DNA from: Geojedonia sp051814705
GTDB lineage: Bacteria > Bacteroidota > Bacteroidia > Flavobacteriales > Flavobacteriaceae
Direction: 5' to 3'
NCBI GenBank assembly: GCA_051814705.1
Contig: JBPWQW010000001.1
Location: forward strand, 1,364,001 to 1,428,000
DNA length: 64,000 nucleotides
A program made the translations under genes and the position numbers. Under the pieces are notes generated by a model, which had not been told where the DNA came from, ran no database searches, and saw only the letters and a program-made list of their open reading frames with translations. Below are positions 1-8,964 of this stretch, piece after piece. Within the stretch, counting starts at the first letter, position 1, and every line of letters begins with the position of its first letter.

Positions 1-210
1 TCGGTAGACGTGCTCATATTCAACCGTTGGGGAGCTAAGGTGTTTGAAGCCATTAATTACAAAAATGATTGGGATGGCACGGTTCCTTCTAATGCTTTAG
101 GGTCTTCGAATAGGGTGACAACAGGTAGCTACTATTATATTCTGAAGTACAAAATAGATGGTCATGTAGAACAAACTGTAGCGGGTTACTTTTATGTTGC
201 AACCGAATAA
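1..210 (+). CDS. C-terminal end of a T9SS type-B sorted surface protein (partial)
   Basis: Only the last 69 codons lie in the window; the frame is open from base 1, so the gene begins upstream. The visible part (LIFNRWGAKVFEA, then NDWDGT, then GSYYYILKYKIDG and a terminal aromatic/basic strand) is the gliding-motility-associated C-terminal domain (CHU_C, type-B sorting signal) that directs large adhesins through the type IX secretion system. It lies 12 bases upstream of a porP/sprF gene, the usual partner of SprB-like adhesins, so this is probably the 3' end of a large secreted adhesin or repeat protein. The passenger part cannot be judged. Confidence 0.85.
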   Translation, partial: SVDVLIFNRWGAKVFEAINYKNDWDGTVPSNALGSSNRVTTGSYYYILKYKIDGHVEQTVAGYFYVATE

Positions 211-222
211 TTTAACCAATTC

Positions 223-1146
223 ATGAAAGCATTCAATAAAATATCAATTCTGGTTTTCGTTACGGTTATATCTATTCCAGTGATGGCTCAACAATTGCCA
301 CAGTTTACCCAGTACATGTATAATACCATTGCAATTAATCCTGCTTATGCAGGAAGCCGTGAGACGCTAACAGTAGTAGGACTGCACAGAAGTCAATGGC
401 TGGGATTTCCTGGTGGGCCAACTACACAAACGCTATCTGTTCACACTCCATTGCGTAATGAAAAGATGGGTCTGGGCCTATCCTTAATAAACGATGAGTT
501 GGGTTTTGAAAATTTTGTTTATATGTACGGTGATTTTTCCTATACCATACAATTAAATGAAGTTTCTAAATTGGCGTTTGGTCTAAAAGCAGGCTTTACC
601 GCTTTTAACGTTGACAACAGACTCTATACTTCTAATACCGATGATTTATTAATTGGGAAAATAGAAAATCGTTGGACCCCAAATATGGGAGCTGGCGTCA
701 TGTGGCTTTGGGAGCGTGGCTATTTTGGGCTTTCAGCTCCACGGCTTATCAATAATAATTATAGTTCAGAAAATGGTTTTAAGGCCTTGGAGCGGGTGAG
801 TTATTATTTTACCGGCGGTTATGTGTTTAATGTTGGCTACACCACCAAGTTTAAACCCTCTATTATGATTAAGGCCACCAACGGCGCTCCAGTATCTATA
901 GATATGAGTGCTAATTTCTTATTCTATAAAAAGTTATGGTTAGGAGCTGCCTATCGCTTTAACGATACTGCTGGTGCAGTTGGTTTTATGGCTGATTTTC
1001 AGGTTTTAAGAGATTGGCGAATAGGTTATACGTTTGAATTACCAACCTCAGAGATTCGACCCTATACAGATGGAACGCATGAAATTGTGTTAATGTTTGA
1101 GGTTTTTAATCCACGGAGGCGAGTGACATCACCCAGATATTATTAA
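223..1146 (+). CDS. PorP/SprF family type IX secretion outer-membrane protein
   Basis: 307 aa, the normal length of the family. A signal peptide (residues 1-22, ending VMAQQ) is followed by the family opening QLPQFTQYMYNTIAINPAYAG and by alternating amphipathic strands of an outer-membrane beta barrel, with an aromatic C-terminus. PorP/SprF proteins attach CHU_C-type cargo such as SprB to the cell surface in flavobacterial gliding and secretion. It lies directly after such a cargo gene and 2 bases before the OmpA-like gene, so the three are probably one operon. The family assignment is firm; which cargo it serves is inferred from position. Confidence 0.93.
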   Translation: MKAFNKISILVFVTVISIPVMAQQLPQFTQYMYNTIAINPAYAGSRETLTVVGLHRSQWLGFPGGPTTQTLSVHTPLRNEKMGLGLSLINDELGFENFVYMYGDFSYTIQLNEVSKLAFGLKAGFTAFNVDNRLYTSNTDDLLIGKIENRWTPNMGAGVMWLWERGYFGLSAPRLINNNYSSENGFKALERVSYYFTGGYVFNVGYTTKFKPSIMIKATNGAPVSIDMSANFLFYKKLWLGAAYRFNDTAGAVGFMADFQVLRDWRIGYTFELPTSEIRPYTDGTHEIVLMFEVFNPRRRVTSPRYY

Positions 1147-1148
1147 AT

Positions 1149-3167
1149 ATGAAAAAGTCGATAAAAACGTTTTTGGTTGCTGTACTTTTGCTTGCTAATT
1201 GTGGGTTACTGTTTAGTCAACAAACCTGGTTAGAATTGGGGGATAAATACTTTGATCAATTCGCCTATAAAAAAGCCATAAAACTGTACGAAGGAGCCAA
1301 AGATCGCGATCCGAATAATTGGGACATTTATGCAAAATTGGGCGATTGTTACTTTTATATTTCAATGCCAGAAAAAGCCAAAGACTATTATAAAATTGCC
1401 ATTGATAATACGAAGAATATAAAAGAGTCCTATCTTTTAAAGTACGCACTCTGTCTTCAAAGTATTGAGCCATCTCAAAAACCTGTCATTACTGCATTTC
1501 AAGACTATTACAAGAAAATTGGTAAAACCGAGGACATTAGTTCGAGAGACTCAACGTATAGTTCAACTGCATTAGCTGAGAATTTGTCAATTAATTCAGA
1601 ATTTTCAGATTTCGGTACTTTTATAATTAACGACAAATTATACTTTGCCTCGTCTCGTCAAAATCCTAATAAAAAAAGAAGCGCAAACAAACGCTTATAT
1701 AAATGGAATGGACAGCCTTTTTTAGATATTTATGAGGCAGTTATAGATAGACACACCGATTCATTGCGGCTCGTGCTTCCGGATAGTTCAAACGTTGATA
1801 AACATATAAATACCAATGCCCATCAAGCTTCTGTGGCTATAACCAATGATGGTAAAACCATGTATTTTTCTGGTGGTAATGTGAAACACAATAATACTTT
1901 GGAATACGATAAGAGTGGAACCTCCAAACTCAGATTGCAAAGGGCAACACTTATAAATAATAATTGGGTCGTAACCGATGCAGACAAAAAAGCAATGGAA
2001 TATTTTGATTTTGAGAATTTTTCTATCGGGAATCCTGCTCTAAGTCCAGACAATAAAAGACTGTTTTTTGTCACTTGCGCTCCGTTTGAAGACGCAAATG
2101 GCCATACCGACATTTATTACGTCGATATTAATGATGATAAAACCTACGGAAAGGTTAAGATTGTACCCGGAATTAATACTGGGGGCAGGGAAAGTTTTCC
2201 GTTTATAGCTTCAGATGGAACGTTTTATTTTTCGTCGGATGGTATTTTTAACAATACGCTCGGATTGGGGTTGTTCGATATCTATAAGGTCAATAATATT
2301 GATCAGGTTATTCAAACGGGTAAGGCAAACATTATTCATTTGGATAGTCCCTTTAATAGTGATAAAGATGATTTTGCTTATTTTGAAGAGCCTGAACAAG
2401 GCGATACTTGTGAAGTTTATGCTTATTTTTCCTCAAATCGAGAGGGGTCCAATGCCAAGGGCGATGATGACATCTATAGAGTAAAAGTAAAAAAGAATAA
2501 AACGGTTCAAGGCCTTATTACCGATTCTTCAAATAAAAACCCGTTGCCTAAAGCTAATGTCGATTTGATAGATGCTTCTGGAATGGTTTTAAAGACTGTT
2601 CAGGCTGATTCAACCGGAGCATTCAGTTTTAATGTGGAATGCAACCAATTATATCGACTTAGAGGAAGCATGGCCCGATATGATGATGATCTTAAAGAGT
2701 ACATTGCTGCTGAAGCAAAAAGCAGCATCAACCTTGAACTTAAACCCTTTCCATGTGAGATTTCCATAAATCAAATCGAGTTTGCTTTGGATTCTGCAGA
2801 CATTAGAGCCGATGCTAAAAACGCCCTTTCCAAACTAAAGGATATATTATTTTCCAACCCAGACATTAAAATAAGAATTGAATCTTATACTGATTCCCGA
2901 GGACCAGCACAATACAATCTTGATCTTTCGGAGAAGCGCGCCCAAAACACAAAACTGTATTTGATCGGTGAAGGGGTTAAAGATAGTCAGATTATAAGCG
3001 CAACAGGTTTTGGGGAGAAATGCCTCATCATAAGCGATGAGGATATAAAAAAATTACCCACTGAAAAAGAAAGAAATGAAGCGCATCAAAAGAATCGTCG
3101 GTCCCGATTTATTCTAGATTGCGAAGATGGATTTGAAGGGTGTCATGAAGCGAATCGAGATGACTAA
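1149..3167 (+). CDS. OmpA family protein with TPR and PD40 propeller repeats (PorE-like)
   Basis: 672 aa. Order seen: signal peptide (about 1-24), TPR helices (about 28-110), a WD40-like PD40 propeller region (about 150-430, with repeated SxDGxxxYFxS elements), a carboxypeptidase-regulatory-like beta sandwich (about 450-520) and a C-terminal OmpA peptidoglycan-binding domain (about 540-660) with the TDSRG and LSEKRA motifs. This layout matches the T9SS-associated PorE/SprE-type proteins found beside PorP in Bacteroidota. It probably sits in the periplasm and ties the PorP-cargo complex to the cell wall. It is the last gene of the operon. Confidence 0.9.
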   Translation: MKKSIKTFLVAVLLLANCGLLFSQQTWLELGDKYFDQFAYKKAIKLYEGAKDRDPNNWDIYAKLGDCYFYISMPEKAKDYYKIAIDNTKNIKESYLLKYALCLQSIEPSQKPVITAFQDYYKKIGKTEDISSRDSTYSSTALAENLSINSEFSDFGTFIINDKLYFASSRQNPNKKRSANKRLYKWNGQPFLDIYEAVIDRHTDSLRLVLPDSSNVDKHINTNAHQASVAITNDGKTMYFSGGNVKHNNTLEYDKSGTSKLRLQRATLINNNWVVTDADKKAMEYFDFENFSIGNPALSPDNKRLFFVTCAPFEDANGHTDIYYVDINDDKTYGKVKIVPGINTGGRESFPFIASDGTFYFSSDGIFNNTLGLGLFDIYKVNNIDQVIQTGKANIIHLDSPFNSDKDDFAYFEEPEQGDTCEVYAYFSSNREGSNAKGDDDIYRVKVKKNKTVQGLITDSSNKNPLPKANVDLIDASGMVLKTVQADSTGAFSFNVECNQLYRLRGSMARYDDDLKEYIAAEAKSSINLELKPFPCEISINQIEFALDSADIRADAKNALSKLKDILFSNPDIKIRIESYTDSRGPAQYNLDLSEKRAQNTKLYLIGEGVKDSQIISATGFGEKCLIISDEDIKKLPTEKERNEAHQKNRRSRFILDCEDGFEGCHEANRDD

Positions 3168-3176
3168 GATTGGTGT

Positions 3177-3329
3177 TTAATCCAAAGCATTCATAGTCAC
3201 AAAAGCCCTCCAACCAATAATCACCAATTGAAGTTTTGAAGCTTTGCTCAAATCGAGTTGTCTTTTTGTATAACTCGGTAACAGGCCTTTATTAATCTTG
3301 GCCAAAAGTTTAAATCCTAATGTTGTCAT
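3177..3329 (-). CDS. Conserved 50-residue basic flavobacterial protein
   Basis: A 50-codon ORF read leftward from an ATG at 3329 to a TAA at 3177, in what otherwise looks like an empty gap. It begins MTTLGFKLLAKINKGLLPSY and continues with TKRQLDLSKASKLQL, ending VTMNALD. From memory this pattern (short, basic, 'LDLSKASK', ending 'T-x-NALD') recurs in Flavobacteriaceae and is often labelled 'SsrA-binding protein', although it is far too short to be SmpB. It is convergent with the OmpA gene. The function is unknown. The reading frame and codon use look genuine; the family recognition is recall rather than a search result. Confidence 0.7.
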   Translation of the reverse strand: MTTLGFKLLAKINKGLLPSYTKRQLDLSKASKLQLVIIGWRAFVTMNALD

Positions 3330-3445
3330 TTCTTACTTTTAAAAAACAGCTGAGGTTAAATTTAAGTATTTCTCTTGTTTTTTGTCTATTTATGAATACA
3401 TACTTTTTCTATTGACTAAATTTTAAGATTACAAAGAGGTTTTAG

Positions 3446-4345
3446 TTATCCTTTGGTAGTGGCTATGATGGCCCCATCTTTTGCCTTATTGCCATAAATA
3501 CTAATAGCTGTTTCGGGTTTTAAAACATCTACTGCTTTTAATTTATCGGATTTGGCCAATTCATCCAAGGTTTCGAAATCCGAATCTTTACCATCGATTA
3601 CAATTAACTTATGGGTATTGGGGTCGTCATAAAATTTAAATTTTTGAGCTGAATTGGGATTGTTGCCATTTTCAAAAAACCATGAAAAGTTTTGATTGCC
3701 CATTGGATTGCTAAAATTTTGTTTCATTTGCTCCTTGAGTTCTTCCAAAGTCATGGATTTTCCATTCATAAAAAATGAACTTCCATTTTCGTCATTAAAA
3801 AAGTCATCAAAATTGAAGTTTCCAAATCCACTAAAAGGTTGATTTTGGATAGAGTCATTTCCAAACTGAAAAGGCATCATATTAGGTCTATTAAAAAACG
3901 CAAATGCACCTGCATCTCTAGCATTTTGTGTAATATAAAGACGCCCATCTTTTCTGCCAAACACAATTTGTGAAATGGGTACATTACTTGAAGATTGGCT
4001 TGAAGTTTGGTTGCCATTTTCATCTTCGAGTACAATTTTTATCCCAGTTATTTTTCCTTCTTCATCACGCTGAATATTGGTCAAAGTGGGGTTGATGTGG
4101 TTCTCCTTCAATAAGTTTACAATATCGTCAATTTGATCGTCTGTGGTTCCATTGTCTATGGTCACCGAAACATTAGCACCTTCATTTTCTGGGTTTGAAA
4201 TAGAGTCGTCTACTTTAATGTTATGTCCAATCACTGAATGAGTAGAAGTTTTGCTTTTGTGGGCAAAGCTTTTGAAAGATATTAGCCCAATACTTACAAT
4301 GAGTATCAAACCAATTCCAATTTTTAAAAATTTATTAGTTTTCAT
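3446..4345 (-). CDS. Secreted or membrane-anchored protein with TonB-plug-like C-terminus
   Basis: 299 aa with an N-terminal signal or anchor (KFLKIGIGLILIVSIGLISF), then an Asp/Asn/Gln-rich middle with FNF and NPMGNQNF low-complexity stretches. The last 40 residues (VDVLKPETAISIYGNKAKDGAIIATTKG) resemble the plug-domain tail 'SIYGxxGxxGVIxITTK' of TonB-dependent receptors, as also found at the ends of flavobacterial BlaR1/M56 proteins. No enzyme motif is seen. It has its own promoter (-7 box TAAATTTG, plus-strand 4363-4370). The function is unknown; a small periplasmic protein recycling a plug-like fold is the most that can be said. Confidence 0.7.
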   Translation of the reverse strand: MKTNKFLKIGIGLILIVSIGLISFKSFAHKSKTSTHSVIGHNIKVDDSISNPENEGANVSVTIDNGTTDDQIDDIVNLLKENHINPTLTNIQRDEEGKITGIKIVLEDENGNQTSSQSSSNVPISQIVFGRKDGRLYITQNARDAGAFAFFNRPNMMPFQFGNDSIQNQPFSGFGNFNFDDFFNDENGSSFFMNGKSMTLEELKEQMKQNFSNPMGNQNFSWFFENGNNPNSAQKFKFYDDPNTHKLIVIDGKDSDFETLDELAKSDKLKAVDVLKPETAISIYGNKAKDGAIIATTKG

Positions 4346-4362
4346 TGTTATATCTTTTTAAA

Positions 4363-4370
4363 CAAATTTA
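4363..4370 (-). promoter_or_regulatory. -7 box of the 3446-4345 gene
   Basis: Minus-strand TAAATTTG fits the Bacteroidota -7 consensus TAnnTTTG exactly and lies 18 bases before the start codon. No clear -33 TTTG was found. Confidence 0.5.
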
Positions 4371-4488
4371 TAGCATAAAAAAATTGATTTTAAAAAATTA
4401 ACTAAACTTTAAAACAGTAAGGTGCCATATGTTAAGAAGTGTAAAAAAGAGGGGGTTCATTTTTAATAAAAATTTAAAAAATGTTGCG

Positions 4489-4518
4489 TTTGAGACTATA
4501 TTCAAAACCTTATCTTCG
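4489..4518 (+). promoter_or_regulatory. Promoter of the CaCA antiporter gene
   Basis: TTTG at 4489-4492, an 18-base spacer and TATCTTCG at 4511-4518 fit the Bacteroidota -33/-7 promoter with one mismatch in the -7 box. The start codon is 15 bases downstream. Confidence 0.5.
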
Positions 4519-4532
4519 CAAAAAATTGTTTC

Positions 4533-5483
4533 ATGAGTATTGTTTGGATTATTTTAGGACTGTTGTTATTAGTAGTAGGAGGTGAATTTTTAGTGCGTTC
4601 TTCAGTAGCCTTGTCTTTTAAATTAAAACTGTCAAAGCTTGTTATTGGTATGACCGTAGTGTCCTTTGCCACCTCTTTGCCAGAATTGTTGGTGAGTTTG
4701 CATGCCGCTATCAATGGCTATTCTGATATTGCTTTGGGGAACATTATTGGTTCAAATGTTGCCAATATTGGTTTGGTGTTAGGGATTACGGCTTTTATTT
4801 CACCTTTAGTCGTTGATAGAGATTTTTTCAGGTTGAACTGGCCAATGCTAATAATCACTTCATTGTTGTTGTATGTCTTTTTGAAAAATGACGGATATTT
4901 AAGTTCAGAAGAAGGGTTAATCTTTGTGGTTCTACTCATATTTTTTCTCATTATTTTGATAATGGATTCCAGAAAAAGAACTAAAATCGAGTTAGAAGGC
5001 GTAGATGATGCCCTGCAAACAGTCTCAAATTTTAAAATTATTGTATGGTTGTTAATTGGGGCGGTGACTCTGTATTATGGGAGTGAATGGTTGGTTGAAG
5101 GAGCGAGGGAGTTGGCTATGAACCTTGGCGTTAGTGAATACGCCATTTCAGTTACGGTTATTGCTATTGGAACCAGTGTCCCAGAATTGGCTGCTTCTGT
5201 TATCGCAGCTCTAAAAAAGGAAAAAGCACTGTCTCTTGGTAATTTAATAGGATCAAATATATTTAATTTAGCTTCAGTTTTAGGGCTTACGGCTATGATC
5301 AGCCCAATAACTGTTAATCCAAATTCACCAGAAATTTTAGGTTCCAATATTTTTTGGATGATTGGTTTTGCAGTGGTTACGTTACCCTTGGTTCTGCTTC
5401 CAAAGCGATTTTTATTTGGTAGATATAAAGGAATGATCCTTTTAATTGGATATTTTGTTTTTATTTATAGTATCATAAAATAA
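4533..5483 (+). CDS. Calcium/sodium antiporter, CaCA family (YrbG-like)
   Basis: 316 aa inner-membrane protein with about ten hydrophobic segments in two homologous halves. Each half carries the exchanger alpha-repeat: VSFATSLPELLVSLHAA with NIIGSNVANIGLVLG in the first, and IAIGTSVPELAASVIAA with NLIGSNIFNLASVLG in the second. The acidic residue in each (T/S)-x-PE motif is the ion-binding glutamate of the family. These proteins exchange Na+ for Ca2+. It is monocistronic, with its own promoter and a terminator shared with the convergent glutamine synthetase gene. Confidence 0.92.
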   Translation: MSIVWIILGLLLLVVGGEFLVRSSVALSFKLKLSKLVIGMTVVSFATSLPELLVSLHAAINGYSDIALGNIIGSNVANIGLVLGITAFISPLVVDRDFFRLNWPMLIITSLLLYVFLKNDGYLSSEEGLIFVVLLIFFLIILIMDSRKRTKIELEGVDDALQTVSNFKIIVWLLIGAVTLYYGSEWLVEGARELAMNLGVSEYAISVTVIAIGTSVPELAASVIAALKKEKALSLGNLIGSNIFNLASVLGLTAMISPITVNPNSPEILGSNIFWMIGFAVVTLPLVLLPKRFLFGRYKGMILLIGYFVFIYSIIK

Positions 5484-5486
5484 AAA

Positions 5487-5509
5487 AGACCAGACGTAAA
5501 GCCTGGTCT
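5487..5509. terminator. Bidirectional terminator between CaCA and GSII genes
   Basis: Stem AGACCAG (5487-5493) and CTGGTCT (5503-5509) with a 9-base loop. Read on the minus strand it is followed by TTTTTTATTTTATG, so it should mainly end the glutamine synthetase transcript; on the plus strand the T-run is weak. Confidence 0.75.
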
Positions 5510-5531
5510 CTTCTAACCTTATAAACTAATT

Positions 5532-6557
5532 TCAAACAAATAAGACTTCTACTTCAGCTGTTTTAACGGTTTTTACAATACGACCAGCGATTTTATAGGG
5601 GTCGCCATTTGAAGCTGGGCGACGATCTTCCAACCAACCTTTCCATCCTTTTTGAACTGTACCAATTGGAATCCTAATGGAGGCTCCTCTATCTGATACG
5701 CCATATTTAAAATCATGGATAGATGCCGTTTCGTGCTTACCCGTCAACCGTTGTTCATTAAATTCACCATAAACAGCAATATGCTCTTTGGTAACAGGTC
5801 TAAAGGCTTCACATATTTTTTCATAAACTTCTTGGCTTCCACAGGTTCTTAATGTTGTGTTAGAGAAGTTGGCATGCATACCAGAACCATTCCAATCTCC
5901 TTTAATAGGTTTTGGATGGTATTCAATATAATAACCGTATTGTTCTGTTAAACGGTCTAAAAGATAACGTGCAATCCAAACTTCGTCTCCTGCTTTTTTG
6001 GCTCCTTTTGCAAACAATTGAAATTCCCACTGTCCAGATGCAACTTCTTGGTTAATGCCTTCAAAGTTTAGTCCGGCGGCAATACATAAATCAGCGTGTT
6101 CTTCAACAAAATCTCTTCCGTGTGTGTTTTTTCCACCTACTGAACAATAATACATACCCTGGGGGCCTGGATAACCTCCTATTGGAAAACCTAAGGGCAA
6201 TTGGGTTTGGTTATCCATAATAAAGTACTCTTGCTCAAAGCCAAACCAAAAATCGTTGTCTTCATCTTCAATAGTAGCTCTAGCATTAGATTCGTGAGGT
6301 GTCCCGTCAGGATTTAGAACCTCATTCATCACTAAATAACCATTTTTTCTGGCAGGATCTGGGTATATGGCAACAGGTTTTAACACACAATCTGAAGACC
6401 CTCCTTCAGCTTGCTTAGTTGAGGAACCGTCAAAAGACCATAAAGGACAATCTTCCAATTTTCCACTAAAGTTTTCTTCAACTTTGGTTTTACTTCGCAT
6501 GTTTTGAGTTGGCTCGTATCCATCTAACCATATATACTCTAACTTAGATTTGCTCAT
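5532..6557 (-). CDS. glnII: Glutamine synthetase, type II (beta-grasp/eukaryote-like)
   Basis: 341 aa when started at the ATG at 6557 (MSKSKLEYIWLDGYEPT); an in-frame ATG ten codons earlier gives an unlikely extension. It forms glutamine from glutamate, ammonia and ATP. GSII features: WSFDGSSTKQAEGGSSDC, the FGFEQEYF metal-binding motif, the ATP-binding region KGDWNGSGMHANFS, and GKHETASIHDFKYGVSDRGASIRIP. The length fits GSII rather than GSI (about 470) or GSIII (about 730). It is divergent from a GSIII gene across a 184-base region holding two dyads, so the two enzymes are probably co-regulated by nitrogen status. Confidence 0.93.
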   Translation of the reverse strand: MSKSKLEYIWLDGYEPTQNMRSKTKVEENFSGKLEDCPLWSFDGSSTKQAEGGSSDCVLKPVAIYPDPARKNGYLVMNEVLNPDGTPHESNARATIEDEDNDFWFGFEQEYFIMDNQTQLPLGFPIGGYPGPQGMYYCSVGGKNTHGRDFVEEHADLCIAAGLNFEGINQEVASGQWEFQLFAKGAKKAGDEVWIARYLLDRLTEQYGYYIEYHPKPIKGDWNGSGMHANFSNTTLRTCGSQEVYEKICEAFRPVTKEHIAVYGEFNEQRLTGKHETASIHDFKYGVSDRGASIRIPIGTVQKGWKGWLEDRRPASNGDPYKIAGRIVKTVKTAEVEVLFV

Positions 6558-6624
6558 ACTTTTATAAGTTATTAAATTAAAGTACAAATATTATTATTTT
6601 TATTTTTACATCAAAAAAATAGGG

Positions 6625-6677
6625 CAATTAAACGTTAATTGTTATTAATATTTATCAATACCCTAAAAAATATAGGG
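6625..6677. promoter_or_regulatory. Two operator-like dyads between divergent glutamine synthetase genes
   Basis: CAATTAA-N3-TTAATTG (6625-6641) is a perfect dyad, and CCCTA-N7-TAGGG (6661-6677) is a second one. Both lie between the two divergent glutamine synthetase starts, and the second is just upstream of the -33 element of the GSIII promoter. Which regulator binds is not known from the sequence. Confidence 0.45.
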
Positions 6678-6683
6678 TTATAG

Positions 6684-6713
6684 TTGTTATATGTTGATTA
6701 TTTGCTAATTTTG
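6684..6713 (+). promoter_or_regulatory. Promoter of glnN
   Basis: TTG at 6684-6686, a 19-base spacer and TAATTTTG at 6706-6713 give both elements of a Bacteroidota promoter, 28 bases before the glnN start codon. Confidence 0.65.
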
Positions 6714-6741
6714 CCCATTCAAAAATATTAAATCGATACTC

Positions 6742-8928
6742 ATGTCCACACTAAGATTTCATGCCATTAAGGAAACGCATACAAGAATTCCTGTTATTGT
6801 TCTGGAAAAAGAACGTCGTTCAGCAATTTTCGGAGCCAATGTATTTAACGAAATAGCGATGCGCCAGTATTTAACACAAGAAGCTCTGGAGGGTATTAAT
6901 GATGCTATTGTAAAAGGATCCAAAATAAGTAGAGTGGTAGCGGATCATATTTCTACAGGTATGAAAGAATGGGCTATTTCTAAAGGAGCAACACATTATA
7001 CGCATTGGTTTCAGCCTTTGACAGGAACAACAGCTGAAAAACACGATGCTTTTTTTGAGCCTATTGGCGATGGACATGCAATTGAAAAATTTGGTGGCGG
7101 GCGATTGGTGCAACAGGAGCCTGATGCCTCAAGTTTTCCAAGTGGAGGAATAAGAAATACATTTGAAGCTAGAGGTTATACGGCTTGGGATCCAACATCA
7201 CCCGCTTTTATTTATGGCACAACCTTATGTATTCCTACAGTTTTTGTGTCTTATACAGGAGAAGCTTTAGATTATAAAACACCATTGCTTAGAGCTTTGC
7301 AGGCTGTTGATAATGCTGCAGTTGCTGTTTGTAAATATTTTGATAAAAATGTTAGAAAAGTAAACGCCTCATTGGGTTGGGAGCAAGAATATTTTTTAAT
7401 CGATAGCGCTCTGGCATCATCGAGACCCGATATCGTTTTAACAGGTCGGACTTTACTAGGACATTCTCCTGCAAAAGGCCAGCAATTGGATGATCATTAT
7501 TTTGGAACCATTCCAAATCGTGCCATGCAGTACATGAAAGATTTAGAAACCGAATGTATGTTGCTAGGGATTCCTGTAAAAACCCGTCATAACGAAGTGG
7601 CGCCAAACCAGTTTGAATTGGCTCCAATTTACGAAGAAGCCAATTTGGCCGTGGATCATAACTCCCTGTTAATGGATATTATGAACAAAGTGGCGGAGCG
7701 TCACCATTTTAGAGTCCTGTTCCATGAAAAACCTTTTGCAGGAGTCAATGGATCGGGTAAACATAACAATTGGAGCTTGAGTACCGACACAGGAGTCAAT
7801 TTATTAAGCCCTGGCAAAACTCCTATGAGCAACCTTCAATTCTTGACATTTTTTATCAATACCATTAAGGCGGTCAACGATAATGAAGAATTATTAAGAG
7901 CAGCTATTGCTTCAGCAAGCAACGACCATCGGTTAGGGGCCAATGAAGCTCCTCCTGCTATTATTTCTGTATTTATTGGAGAGCATTTGACCAATGTGCT
8001 TAATGAACTTGAAAACGTAACAAAAGGTAAATTATCACCTCAGGAAAAAACAGACTTAAAACTGAATGTGGTAGGTAAAATACCCGAAATATTATTGGAT
8101 AATACGGACAGAAATAGAACGTCTCCTTTTGCTTTTACAGGCAATAAATTTGAATTTAGAGCCGTAGGTTCTAAAGCCAATTGTGCCAATCCAATGACGG
8201 TTCTTAATTCGATTGTTGCTAAACAGCTAATGGATTTTAAAGTAGAGGCCGATGCTTTAATCGATAAAAAAGGAATGAAAAAGGATGATGCAGTTTTCAA
8301 TATTTTAAGGGAATACATTAAAAAGTCCAAAAACATTTTGTTTGAGGGTAATGGCTACAGTGAAGCCTGGGAAAAAGAAGCTAAAAAACGCGGATTGAGC
8401 AACAACAAAACCACACCTGAGGCCTTAAAGGCAAAAATCTCTCCTAAATCCTTAGAACTTTTTGAAAGCTTAGGAGTGATGAATAAAATTGAATCGGAAG
8501 CGAGATATGAAATTGAGATGGAAGACTATGTGTTGCGCGTTCAAATTGAAGGACGAGTTCTTGGGGACATTGCTCGAAATCATGTCGTGCCTATTGCTGT
8601 AAAATATCAAAATGTACTGATTGAAAACGTAAAAGGGCTTAAAGAAATTTATGGTGATGGTTTTAAAGCTTTTGCCAAAGAGCAATTAATTCTTATTGAA
8701 AGCATCTCTGGTCATATAGAATCCATCAACTCGGATGTTACAAAAATGACCAACGAACGAAAAAAAGCCAATAAAATTGATGATATTGAAAAGCGAGCCT
8801 ATGCCTATTGTAATAAGGTTAAACCCTTGTTTGATGGTATTAGATATCACTGCGATAAATTGGAACTTTTAGTAGATGACGAATTGTGGCCATTGACTAA
8901 ATATAGAGAACTACTCTTTACAAAGTAA
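6742..8928 (+). CDS. glnN: Glutamine synthetase, type III
   Basis: 728 aa, the length typical of GSIII. Diagnostic stretches are GGGRLVQQEPDASSFPSGG, the LGWEQEYFLID metal-ligand motif near residue 212, RHNEVAPNQFELAPIYEEAN, and GVNGSGKHNNWSLSTDTG, which binds ATP. The C-terminal third is a helical extension specific to GSIII (DIEKRAYAYCNKVKPLFDGIR). It makes glutamine from ammonia and glutamate in the cytoplasm. It is transcribed divergently from the GSII gene, so this organism carries two unrelated-length glutamine synthetases side by side. Confidence 0.95.
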   Translation: MSTLRFHAIKETHTRIPVIVLEKERRSAIFGANVFNEIAMRQYLTQEALEGINDAIVKGSKISRVVADHISTGMKEWAISKGATHYTHWFQPLTGTTAEKHDAFFEPIGDGHAIEKFGGGRLVQQEPDASSFPSGGIRNTFEARGYTAWDPTSPAFIYGTTLCIPTVFVSYTGEALDYKTPLLRALQAVDNAAVAVCKYFDKNVRKVNASLGWEQEYFLIDSALASSRPDIVLTGRTLLGHSPAKGQQLDDHYFGTIPNRAMQYMKDLETECMLLGIPVKTRHNEVAPNQFELAPIYEEANLAVDHNSLLMDIMNKVAERHHFRVLFHEKPFAGVNGSGKHNNWSLSTDTGVNLLSPGKTPMSNLQFLTFFINTIKAVNDNEELLRAAIASASNDHRLGANEAPPAIISVFIGEHLTNVLNELENVTKGKLSPQEKTDLKLNVVGKIPEILLDNTDRNRTSPFAFTGNKFEFRAVGSKANCANPMTVLNSIVAKQLMDFKVEADALIDKKGMKKDDAVFNILREYIKKSKNILFEGNGYSEAWEKEAKKRGLSNNKTTPEALKAKISPKSLELFESLGVMNKIESEARYEIEMEDYVLRVQIEGRVLGDIARNHVVPIAVKYQNVLIENVKGLKEIYGDGFKAFAKEQLILIESISGHIESINSDVTKMTNERKKANKIDDIEKRAYAYCNKVKPLFDGIRYHCDKLELLVDDELWPLTKYRELLFTK

Positions 8929-8939
8929 TCCACAATCCT

Positions 8940-8947
8940 TACTTTTG
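8940..8947 (+). promoter_or_regulatory. -7 box of purM
   Basis: TACTTTTG fits TAnnTTTG exactly, 17 bases upstream of the purM ATG and within the 36-base gap after glnN. It suggests purM does not depend on glnN read-through. The -33 element is unclear. Confidence 0.45.
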
Positions 8948-8964
8948 TAACTCAAAGTTTTTTC

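Noticed and set aside
4502..4714. 70-residue minus-strand ORF overlapping the start of the CaCA gene
   Set aside because: It is antisense to the conserved first membrane segment of the antiporter and lacks a promoter.
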